Part shown: positions 8,621 through 16,111 of the stretch, in pieces | Layout of the letters: each line of letters starts with the position of its first letter | How positions within the stretch are numbered: the stretch's first letter is position 1 | Origin: Larix sibirica | Lineage: Eukaryota; Streptophyta; Pinopsida; Pinales; Pinaceae | Direction of reading: 5' to 3' | Assembly (NCBI GenBank): GCA_004151065.3 | Contig: NWUY0300017582.1 | Span: 1 to 16,111 of the forward strand | DNA: 16,111 nt | Notes under the pieces: generated by a model | Seen by the model: the letters and a program-made list of their open reading frames with translations, nothing else | What the model was told of the DNA's origin: nothing | Database searches by the model: none | Position numbers and translations under genes: made by a program

Positions 8621-9709
8621 GTTGCAAGAGCATAGTGCTTGGTCCCCACCCCCATAGGAGATATTAGTTGAATCTCTTGGTAGGAGGCATCAATTCTCTA
8701 CACAACCAAATTCCTACAAGGGTGGGGTAGGATGGTAGCGAGACTCAAGGAGGGTATTAAAAACCAAGTCTAATATCATTTTTAGGTTGCTTGACAAAGC
8801 TTGGAGATGGACCCCTTTAATGTGTTGCTTCAATGAGAGAACAATGAGCTAGAACCATAGATACAGGGATTTGAAGCATATAAGGCATGTTAACCCCCAA
8901 TTGTTCTTGCACTACTAGAGGATTAATGTCCAATGAGATTCCATTAGGTTAGTTACATTGTACATAGATGAAGACATACACACTAGTCAAAGTTCTTTGC
9001 AAAGCCAATTGAGTCCGACACTTCTACTTTTAGCAATTGCTTTCTCTAGGAACCCAAAATTAGTGGGCCCAAATAACATTGATATTATACATTCATGCTT
9101 CTTTTAAAAAAGCAAGTCCAATGAATTTTTTTCTTTCTTTTTCTTTCTTTTTTGCAAGAAGCTAGATTGATGCTCTTTCTTTCAAAATCAATCTATCCTA
9201 TTTTTTTGCTTTTTGTTTTTTCAGGGAAGATTGTGTTTTGGGCACATCTATAATTAGCAATTTCTGTGCATGGCAGGTTCACGTTTAATGTCATGGTTCT
9301 AAGCAAGCAATGATAGGGTTGTTCAAGATCTCAATGGTGAAAGAGTGATGAGTCAAGAGTAGTCTTGAGTGGGTGGATTGTTATTCTAGTGTGACACATG
9401 GCAGCTTGTTGGAAGGTTTCCATTTGCATGAGGTTATAAAATTTCCTTATGAAAATCCTAATATTGCTTTCCAAAACCTTAATTGGAATTGCTAGGTGTA
9501 ATGGTCATTCTTAGGAAGCTTGATTTTCCAAACCTTGATTCCATATGTTAAATATGACCAGTCCAAAACCGAGTTTGACCTCTTGGGTATTGTTACCACC
9601 TAAGTTGCACTCAATTGAACTTTCAAGCAAGCATGTCAGGGATGAACATGTTACATGTTCATTTTTAGCGATANATTGATCGCAGAATTTTGAAGTGCAG
9701 ATTACAACA
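8621..9709. other. Spacer between LINE fragment and repeat copy B
   Basis: Up to about 8760, fragments such as VVDMRLQEHSAW and RLKEGIKNQ could be the decayed linker after the LINE endonuclease, but they are too broken to assign. Beyond that no protein similarity is seen. A pyrimidine-rich run occupies about 9126-9158 and a second T-rich run with TTTCAGGG is at 9198-9226. A single undetermined base (N) is at 9674. The minus-strand frame 9511-9765 covers the N and shows no known domain. Confidence 0.45.
9126..9158. repeat. Pyrimidine-rich (T/C) low-complexity run
   Basis: The plus strand is a run of T with C at irregular 4-6 base steps, so the minus strand is an A/G tract. It could be a simple repeat or a degraded polypurine or poly(A)-derived tract. 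It lies outside both LTR-like copies. Confidence 0.7.
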
Positions 9710-10402
9710 AAAATGAACAAATAAAAACCATAGCAAGTGAATGATAAATTCAGATTCTGAAGCACTAAATAAAATTCTGTTTGAAGATTGTTATAGACCA
9801 GAAATTTAAAAAATATAATTAGCCAACTTGCAAGGATAAATTATACAAATAAAAGATTAATCCTTAAGTGAAATTGGGCCTAGATTAATTCTGAATTAAA
9901 GATCACTATGAAAAATATTTATTCCAAACTAAATTGGTTAGTAACAAGCCAAAAAAATGATATAAAATTAAATTCTAAAGCCAGGCTTGAGATAATTAAA
10001 ATCTGTAAATAATGGGACAGAAAGGTGATCTTTAGATTTTAGTGGAAAAAATAGAAAACTAAAAAGGTTTTTTTGAGGTTTTTGGATGGTGGTTGGAAAG
10101 AGGGACCAGTGCCTTAGGCTTTGGGCAAATGGGGTCATGAAAACAGATCTCAGTGGGCTGTTATGAGGATATTTCTAGGGGTGATTTGTCTGAAGAATTA
10201 TGCCAAAAATAGCCATTGAACTTTGAGAATTTGATGCAGAATTTCTTTCAAGGAAGGTTCACCCTTGAGCGTACACCTTCAGCTAAAGGTCTAGCATATT
10301 CTCCAACAATGAGAGGTTGAACCTGCAAACACTCCTACAAGGATGCCAAATGCAAACAACATGCCAATACTAAAGCATATAGAAAAACAAAGTTTGCTTC
10401 AT

Positions 10403-10408
10403 TTTATT
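10403..10408 (-). terminator. Candidate polyadenylation signal AATAAA in copy B
   Basis: Minus-strand AATAAA about 215 bp downstream of the copy B TATA box, in the position equivalent to 7027-7032 of copy A. Confidence 0.5.
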
Positions 10409-10616
10409 TCCTTCAAGCAATAGAGTTGCTTAATCATGAACTAGATCTATTGACTTTACAATGAAAGAAAATAAAACATTACCTCCAAGTCCAGTTCACC
10501 ACAACATGTTCCTCATATCATAAGAAAGGTTCCCCACATACACCACTAGCATAGACGAAAGGAAGTACGCATTCTCTTCTCCAATCAACAACAAGATACA
10601 AATGAGAGAGGAGCCT

Positions 10617-10625
10617 CTTATATAG
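10617..10625 (-). promoter_or_regulatory. TATA box in LTR-like copy B
   Basis: The minus strand reads CTATATAAG then AGGCTCC, identical to copy A over the box and its downstream flank. It would drive leftward transcription through the AATAAA. Confidence 0.6.
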
Positions 10626-11310
10626 AGCTTTGGCTCAACAACCCTCCATTAAAATAACAATATCTTGGGATAAAACCCTAGATCGATCCTAGGGAGGAGC
10701 AATCTTTTCTAGACATGGTAAACAATACATGTGAAATACAAAATATGCTCAAACGAGAGAGCGCTCCTCAAGGCATTGTCAAAATACTAACAACCATCAT
10801 CAATGTGGCCCAAAACCCTAGTGCACTCCTCAAGAAGACTAGCACATGTGGAATGGTCAAGGAATAACTGCTAGGCGCCTCAAAGTGGGGGGCATTCCAC
10901 TCCAACTAAATGCCACATGGCTCCAAGGTCCAACAAATGGTCAAAACTCTAGAGCATTCCAGTAAAATGTGTGACAAACTCCCCCAAATGAGTGGCATGT
11001 CTGAACGTCCCATCAAGAATGTAGGTAAATGATGCCAATTGTGCAACAAATTCCTCCTCAACTTGTACCAATGGTCCAATGTGCAATCAATAGTCAAAAC
11101 AAGTGCCAACTCATTCCCACATGCCAAGGAAATGTCATCATCCATCACTTAGGAAGGGAGTGACCCCATCCTAAAACCTCTAGGAACCATGTGTCCCTCA
11201 AATGTGTGTGAGCAAGTGGGGCACTCATGAAGATAGGCCTAGGCATCATCAATATGTGCAACAATAAGTGTCAAATCGTAGAAAAATCTAGAGAGTCCAT
11301 GTGCTAAGGG

Positions 11311-12558
11311 GGTCATCTTGCATATAACCACGAAATGCATCCAAATATGAAGAAAAAACATGAAATAATTGACAATTACACCCTTCTAATGGCTCAATGA
11401 CTTACTTAATTTTTATCCATTAAAACAGTAGGCTAACCATGGTGTGGCCAACATTAAACCTTATTACATTTGAAAAACCCCTAAGTCAAAGCGCATTACC
11501 TAGATTCCTAAGGTAAGTGAGGGTGATGAAATGAATGTGGTACTTAGGGAATGAAAGGGGGTCTTTGTAAGCTAACCATCATAGCAATTGGGTGTAAGAG
11601 GTCTACCCCCTAGTTTAAGAGCTAGGGTTATGGATGTTTCTTCCACATGTGTGCCTTATGAAAGGGAGCGGTTTTTATCATGAGTTACCTTTTCCTTGCA
11701 CCTCTTTTTTGCGATCCCTTTATTTTTTATGTGTTAGCCTTTTTTTGGTTTAGTCCTTTTGCTTTAGATTTGGCGTTGGTAACCTAGGACATAGTGAACT
11801 TGGCTTTTGGCAAGGGGACATTGCTTATGTTATTTACAATTTAATTTAGCAACATCAGCCTTAGAGCATTGGACTCTTTCAACTTTGATTTAGGCATTCA
11901 CACATGGGAATAGTATTGAGACCTTGAAGAATTACTAAAGATAGATCACTTACAAAGAGGAAATTGATGAAAAGGATAAAAGGGCTAGTGAAATGAAAAA
12001 TGTCAAGGCAAAATGTTGTGAAATGGATGTAGCACTTTCCTAGTTCACTAGGGGTACAACTTAACCTCTAGGATGACACACTTATCTAAGGTAAAATAAT
12101 GATAACACCATGGTGTATCTTAGTACTAAATAACCATTTTAAGTGTTACGAGCCACTATCCAAGCATAAAAGTAACATCCCATGATCAAATCAACATAGA
12201 AGAAAACAAACATCCCAAGTGTCAGTGAGGGTGAGAAATATCATAACATTGATGCATCTGATACCATCATCACTAGGCACATACAAGGCACAAGAACCAT
12301 CTGATCATGCTGGGATAGTCTCTGACCAATGATCTGTGGAAAATCCATAGACCTCCTCGAGTCCTCTCTAGCAAGCAGTTTGTGATGGAATCATAAACAA
12401 ATTTGATCATCAAGTCACCCTTGTTGGTATAGGGGTAGTAGGCCTCATCAAGTTTCGATGTTTGGTGGAATAAATAGTTGGACACATACATTCATAATAG
12501 AGCCTCAAATGGAGTTGCTCAATAGGTTTTATCATGCATCTATTGTTGGAGCGGCATT
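11311..12558. other. Gene-free stretch right of copy B
   Basis: No coding similarity was recognised on either strand. Two T-rich patches lie near 11704 and 11740. The longest frame (minus 12273-12491, 72 codons) has varied amino-acid use but no motif I know, no conserved partner in the window and no other support, so it is not called as a gene. Confidence 0.4.
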
Positions 12559-12610
12559 GGGAATTTCTCTACTCATGGTACAAAGGGAATTTCTCTTCTC
12601 ATGATACAAA
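12559..12610. repeat. 26-bp tandem duplication (2 copies and a stub)
   Basis: GGGAATTTCTCTACTCATGG plus TACAAA (12559-12584) is repeated at 12585-12610 with two substitutions, and GGGAA at 12611 may start a third copy. Confidence 0.93.
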
Positions 12611-13176
12611 GGGAAACTCCTAAAAAACCAAGGAGCTGCCTTAGGTGGGTTACATCCATTTCCACCTTTTGCACTTGTATCACCATTTGCATGTATAAAT
12701 TTGCACAAATTAGTGAGTAGTCAAACCATGCGCAACTTCTAGTAGGTTGGGCATTATTAATAAAGCATCATACCTTTTATTCAAAATCAAAAAGAGTATC
12801 TCCACTCTTATTGGACATAACTTTATCTCAATTATCAAACAATACTCTATGTCCCTGTTTGAAAGGTATGTGGCTTATGTGGTTTATTATGTTTAGTTGA
12901 AAAATGATTTTTTGATTGGGGTAAGGTGATTTGGAATGAAATTGCGCACCAACTCGTTGAGTTTCTGAAGACCTATAGGTTTTCGTGGCTTCTTACCTAA
13001 TCTTTGCTTTTGGTTGCTCCAAAAGTGTTTTCACCTAGCTAGGGAAATGCTTCATGTGATTTGGAGGGCTCATGGCCCCCTAGGCCCTTTGGTGTATTTT
13101 GCTTGACTTACATTTGGAGAGCTTAGTGGCTGTATGTCTACCTTGGGATTAGTGTTAGGGAGGTGCACTTTTTGCT
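12611..13176. other. Gene-free stretch, nothing specific seen
   Basis: Neither strand shows recognisable coding similarity or a repeat with a partner elsewhere in the window. The minus-strand frame 13070-13261 is partly built from the 52-bp repeat that follows and is not supported. Confidence 0.4.
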
Positions 13177-13270
13177 GTGGTGGTTGGTATGCATGTGGCA
13201 ATTTGACATCTTCTACACACTTTTCGATGTGGTAGTTGGTATATATGTGGTAGTTTGACATCTTCTACAA
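13177..13270. repeat. 52-bp tandem duplication
   Basis: GTGGTGGTTGGTATGCATGT at 13177 recurs as GTGGTAGTTGGTATATATGT at 13229, and both continue into TTTGACATCTTCTACA. About a dozen bases before each unit also match, so the true unit edges may lie slightly to the left. Confidence 0.9.
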
Positions 13271-13470
13271 GGACTTGTTCATCTTACGCAATGACAAATT
13301 AAAGAAAGAGGAGGAAATTGCGTTCTGAAAGGAGAATCCCTCGGTTGGTTTCGATCCTTAAGCTAAGATCATCATCAGGAGGAAGATTGCTGAATAAGAG
13401 AAGAGAATAGGAAGCTAGATAAATACAAAGTGAGATGCAAGGAGAGAGGAAATAAGCCGGCAGGGAACAA

Positions 13471-13584
13471 ATTTTTTTTAATGATGAGAAATATGAAATA
13501 TTTTTTAATGATTAGAAATATGAAATGTTTTTTAATGATTAGAAATATGATTTCTTTTAATGATTAGAAATATGATTTTTTTTA
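13471..13584. repeat. AT-rich minisatellite, four units of 25-27 bp
   Basis: TTTTTTAATGATTAGAAATA followed by TGA is repeated four times. The TAATGA marker falls at 13479, 13506, 13533 and 13558, and a final TAA is at 13583, giving spacings of 27, 27, 25 and 25. The first unit has GATGAGAAA in place of GATTAGAAA. It is almost free of G and C and immediately precedes the possible LTR region. Confidence 0.93.
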
Positions 13585-13919
13585 AGGGCACTTGTTGAGG
13601 AGGATGGGCACTTGGAACATGTTGAATGACCACCTTAGAGCCCTAGGAGCATTGGGGCCACCTTGCACATACATCATGGAGGAATGCTTTAGTTGAGGAG
13701 CCATTGTTGGAGAATGCACCATCTTGCTTAAAGGAGTGCTTGACATGTGGACACCTTGACTTGGATGGCACACCACCTTGGGGGCTGTGCAAATCCTATT
13801 GTGCCCCGTGGTATTCATGCTTATTGTAGCACTCCACTTGGGGCTTTATTACCGACGAATCCTAGGATTTACTTATGAACTTGGTCCATGTATTATTGTT
13901 GGCTTGGCTCACCTAATCA

Positions 13920-13927
13920 TATATAAA
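13920..13927 (+). promoter_or_regulatory. TATA box (TATATAAA)
   Basis: TATATAAA followed by GGGAGGAGAG is a good plant core promoter match on the plus strand. It is the only strong plus-strand TATA noticed in the right third of the window. No known gene starts just downstream, so an LTR promoter is the most natural reading. Confidence 0.45.
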
Positions 13928-14290
13928 GGGAGGAGAGTGCTTTGTTATCGCTTTTATTGTGTCTTAGACACGTGATAGTTGGTGCGATGCTAGCTATGTG
14001 ATGGATTTGGGAAGAACATGTATTTACTCTTGTAACAAGGATAGTGCTTGTGGGATGCATGTGCTAGGGTTCTTTGGCTTGAGAGATTCAATTGAAGAGT
14101 GTGTGAAGCTTGTATGATTCAAGTGCCTAGGGTTGGATAGTTGGTATGATGCTAGCTTGTTGTTGAGTTCCTTGGAGAAGCTTGTGTAGCTTGGTGGGAT
14201 GCCTTGTTAGGTCTTGTTAGTGCTGGTTAGGGTTTGTAGTGCTTGTGGATGCCTTACCTAGGGTTTGGGAAGATTTGGAGGTCTCTTTAC

Positions 14291-14356
14291 TTTGGATGTG
14301 CTGAAAGGACTTGTTGTACTAGCTTCGGATGCATTGGAAGGGCTTGTTGTACCAGT
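14291..14356. repeat. 33-bp tandem duplication
   Basis: Two 33-bp units (14291-14323 and 14324-14356) share GGATG, AAGG(A/G)CTTGTTGTAC and (C/A)AG(C/T)TT. Because 33 is a multiple of three, the minus-strand frame 14287-14493 shows an 11-residue repeat (KLVQQ...HP), which follows from the DNA duplication and is not evidence of a gene. Confidence 0.88.
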
Positions 14357-14406
14357 TTCCAATGAACTGAGGTATTGTACTTTATCTTCATTATTGTGAT
14401 AATAAA

Positions 14407-15033
14407 TTGTACCAATGCTGTCCTAAATTCTATACTTGCAGATTTGATTTTGTTGGTTATTGTACAAGTTTCATGGCTGTTTTGGAACAGCAAGGCTGAA
14501 ATGTTGAGTAATTTGTCATGCCTTAGATGAAGCTTCAGATTTAAAATGTGCTGTTATATTTCCACTGTTAATGAATGTAATTTTCAGATTCACATACTTG
14601 ATTAGATTATGCCCTAAGGGCCATTATATTGATCTAATGTTGAAGTATTTTGCATTGTTTATCTACTTGAGCTTGCCTAGACTAGTGGTGGACAGATTTG
14701 AGATATTTTCAGGTGCATTTCTGAATATTTCAGTTCAGCCGTAATGTTGAAAGCTCTATCTGATAAGTCCATGACCTCATTGAAGTGAAGTGAAGTTTCT
14801 GAATTGGGTAAGGTGCAGTTTTCTTGGTGAAGATTGCCTTGTTGATGAAATTTCTATAGTATTTTCTAATGCCTTCAAGGGTATGCCCATACGGGCTGAT
14901 GTAAACCCAGACACTGATTTTGGGTAACTGTGGTATCCTATGCTATGGAAACATAAGGCTTGCCACAATTTTTATTGAGTCTAGGATTGTTTTGTGTGTG
15001 GAATTAGATTAATGATGATTGGCACTGAGCTAG
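14407..15033. other. Region before the Ty3/Gypsy pol relic
   Basis: No protein domain was recognised. On the plus strand, the frame of 14784-15098 looks partly coding: it reads through CLVDEISIVFSNAFKG and MPIRADVNPDTDFG to a stop at 14925-14927, then, after stops at 14976-14978 and 14982-14984, gives MMIGTELERLLVEARGWLQD from 15012. It could be the decayed N-terminal part of pol in another frame. The minus frame at 14777-14968 is its antisense. A short GAAGT direct repeat is at 14782-14796. Confidence 0.3.
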
Positions 15034-16111
15034 AAAGATTATTGGTTGAAGCTAGGGGATGGTTGCAGGATAAAGGTGAATATTTCAGTACCCGATAATG
15101 TAGATCATTTGCAGGTGTTCGATAATGATGAGCAGGTCTTAAGATTTATCCATAATGTTGAGGAGTTTTCATATTGTAAACTCAGTTATCAGCAGGAGGG
15201 CAAAGAGTACCATGAAGAGGAAGAAAATGGTGGGAATCAGATCCCTAGGGGCTTCGTTTCTTTAGAAAACATCTTTGACATGCAGGACAGGCATAAAAAT
15301 AAAAAGGAATTAATCAAGCCGGGGGATTATATTGAAATAAACATTGGAACAGATAAAGAACCAAAAATTATAAAAATCGGTAAAGGCACATCAGAAAAGG
15401 AAAGGAAGGATTTGATTGGCCTTGTTAGGGAGTATAGAGATGTGTTTGCTTTTACATATGACGAGCTGAAAGCCTATCGAGAAGATGTATTTCAGCACAC
15501 TATACCCTTGAAACATGAAATGAAAGAGGTAAAACCTTTCCTGCAAAAACTTAGACAGATAAATCCCAAAGTGGCACCAATTGTCAGAAAGGAATTAGAA
15601 AAGATGTTGGCCGCTGGAATCATCACGCCAACAAGGCATTCAATATGGTGTTCTAATTTGGTGGTTGTGAGAAAAAAGAATGGTTCGATTAGAATATGCA
15701 TAGATTTTTGAAATCTTTGTGCGGCATGCCTAAAAGACAATTATCCTTTGCTGAATATGGAAACCTTTCTTTAGAGGGTGACAGGTTCACAAATGATGTC
15801 CATGTTGGACGGATTCGCCGGATACAACTAGGTGTTGATCAACAAGAAAGATCAACATAAGACCACTTTCACCACTCCTTGGGGAACTTTTGAGTATCTG
15901 AGAATGCCATTTGGCTTATTGATTGCGGGTGCTACTTTTAAGAGGGCCATGGATTATGCTTTTAAGGAACTAATTCATAATATCATTGAAATATATCAGG
16001 ATGATTTAACAATATTGTGTAAGGAAATATCTGACCATGATAATCATTTAAAGCAGGTTTTTGAAAGGTGCCGTAAGTATGGCATATCATTGAATCCATC
16101 CAAATCGGTAT
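15034..16111 (+). pseudogene. Ty3/Gypsy pol relic: linker and reverse transcriptase, cut by the window edge
   Basis: The enzyme copies element RNA into DNA. One frame runs from a TAG at 15031-15033 to the edge without a frameshift. Residues are numbered from 15046. Residues 1-140 are the linker before RT, with ENIFDMQDRHKNKKELIKPG typical of plant Ty3/Gypsy elements of the Tat/Athila kind. RT follows: HTIPL, KLRQINPK, LAAGIITPTRHS, then VVRKKNG and ICIDF. Motif A is MLDGF with Asp255; then TTPWGTFEYL, RMPFG (286-290) and YQDD (317-320, 15994-16005), so all three catalytic Asp are kept. Stops are TGA at 15709-15711 (where DFRNL is expected), TAG at 15772-15774 and TAG at 15829-15831. Each fits a C-to-T change from an Arg or Gln codon. 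No protease lies upstream; RNase H and integrase would lie beyond the window. The frame has no ATG start of its own. Clade assignment is from recalled motifs. Confidence 0.9.

Larger units (their letters stand above)
9710..11310 (-). mobile_element. LTR-like repeat, copy B
   Basis: This is the partner of copy A. The TATA box (10617-10625), AATAAA (10403-10408) and the blocks on both sides keep the same order and almost the same spacing: about 210-220 bp from TATA to AATAAA in both copies, and about 700-800 bp from TATA to the right limit of similarity. The rightmost clear match is the GCCTAGGCATCATCAATAT-type string at 11236-11258 (copy A: 7975-7995). Divergence is visible throughout, with many small indels, so the copies are old whether they are the two LTRs of one element or separate insertions. 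Short open frames inside, such as minus 10906-11148, are not conserved between copies. Confidence 0.62.
13585..14406 (+). mobile_element. Possible LTR or promoter-bearing repeat, plus strand
   Basis: The region has no coding similarity but has a strong TATA box (13920-13927) and an AATAAA at 14401-14406, with T/G-rich text between that repeats phrases such as GATAGTTGGT(G/A)(C/T)GATGCTAGCT at 13974 and 14136, and CTAGGGTT several times. An LTR of the downstream Ty3/Gypsy relic would fit the orientation. Against this, no TG/CA ends or primer-binding site were found, and the gag and protease region expected between an LTR and RT is absent, so the link needs a large deletion. The minus frame at 13582-13818 and plus frame at 13778-13975 are treated as by-products. 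Confidence 0.3.

Noticed and set aside
9198-9226. Strong-looking splice acceptor (T-rich run then TTTCAG, G following)
   Set aside because: In phase with the F-box exon it meets a stop after ten codons, and no F-box family similarity follows.
12273-12491. 72-codon minus-strand frame with varied amino-acid use
   Set aside because: No known motif, no neighbour that explains it, and length within chance expectation for a 16 kb six-frame scan.
13070-13261. 63-codon minus-strand Pro/Gln/His-rich frame
   Set aside because: Part of it arises from the 52-bp tandem duplication and it has no recognisable domain.
2881-14356. Direct repeats considered as a CRISPR array
   Set aside because: The repeats are head-to-tail duplications without regular unique spacers, no cas-like gene is present, and the genome is evidently a plant nuclear one.
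14929-14948. TGGTATC as a primer-binding site (initiator Met tRNA type)
   Set aside because: Only the first seven bases match the usual TGGTATCAGAGC, and no LTR end (CA) stands before it.

Overview
The window looks like intergenic or intronic DNA from a large, repeat-rich land-plant nuclear genome; a gymnosperm such as a conifer fits, but this is inferred from element style and low gene density and no marker proves it. It is AT-rich, has no prokaryotic organisation, and every long protein similarity I can read by eye belongs to a decayed retroelement, apart from one short F-box exon.

Layout. Positions 1-2351 hold no convincing gene. From about 3246 down to 2352, on the minus strand, lies a broken LINE ORF1-like protein of the DUF4283 plus CCHC zinc-knuckle type. 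Positions 3310-4165 carry two successive tandem duplications (about 251 bp and about 173 bp periods), between the 5' side of that LINE relic and the only plausible host coding exon: an F-box first exon at 4572-4757 (+) that ends on a clean splice donor. No second exon was recognised in the rest of the window.

From about 6290 to 11310 there are two diverged copies (A, about 6290-8045; B, about 9710-11310) of one sequence in the same orientation. Both keep a minus-strand TATA box and a minus-strand AATAAA at nearly the same spacing, as in a solo LTR or LTR pair. Between them, from about 8124, is a plus-strand fragment of a LINE endonuclease (GDFN box kept, SDH box damaged).

From 11311 to about 14780 there is non-coding DNA with several short tandem arrays and a plus-strand TATA/AATAAA pair that may belong to another LTR. 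The window ends inside a plus-strand Ty3/Gypsy pol relic (15034 to the edge): one frame runs through reverse transcriptase, interrupted by three stops that all look like C-to-T changes.

The parts do not form a working pathway. The picture is one possible host gene start embedded in layered, mutually opposed transposon remains. I found no CRISPR array, RNA gene, operon or new defence-like system. The points most worth checking are the orphan F-box exon, the A/B LTR-like pair, and the unusual number of short tandem duplications.
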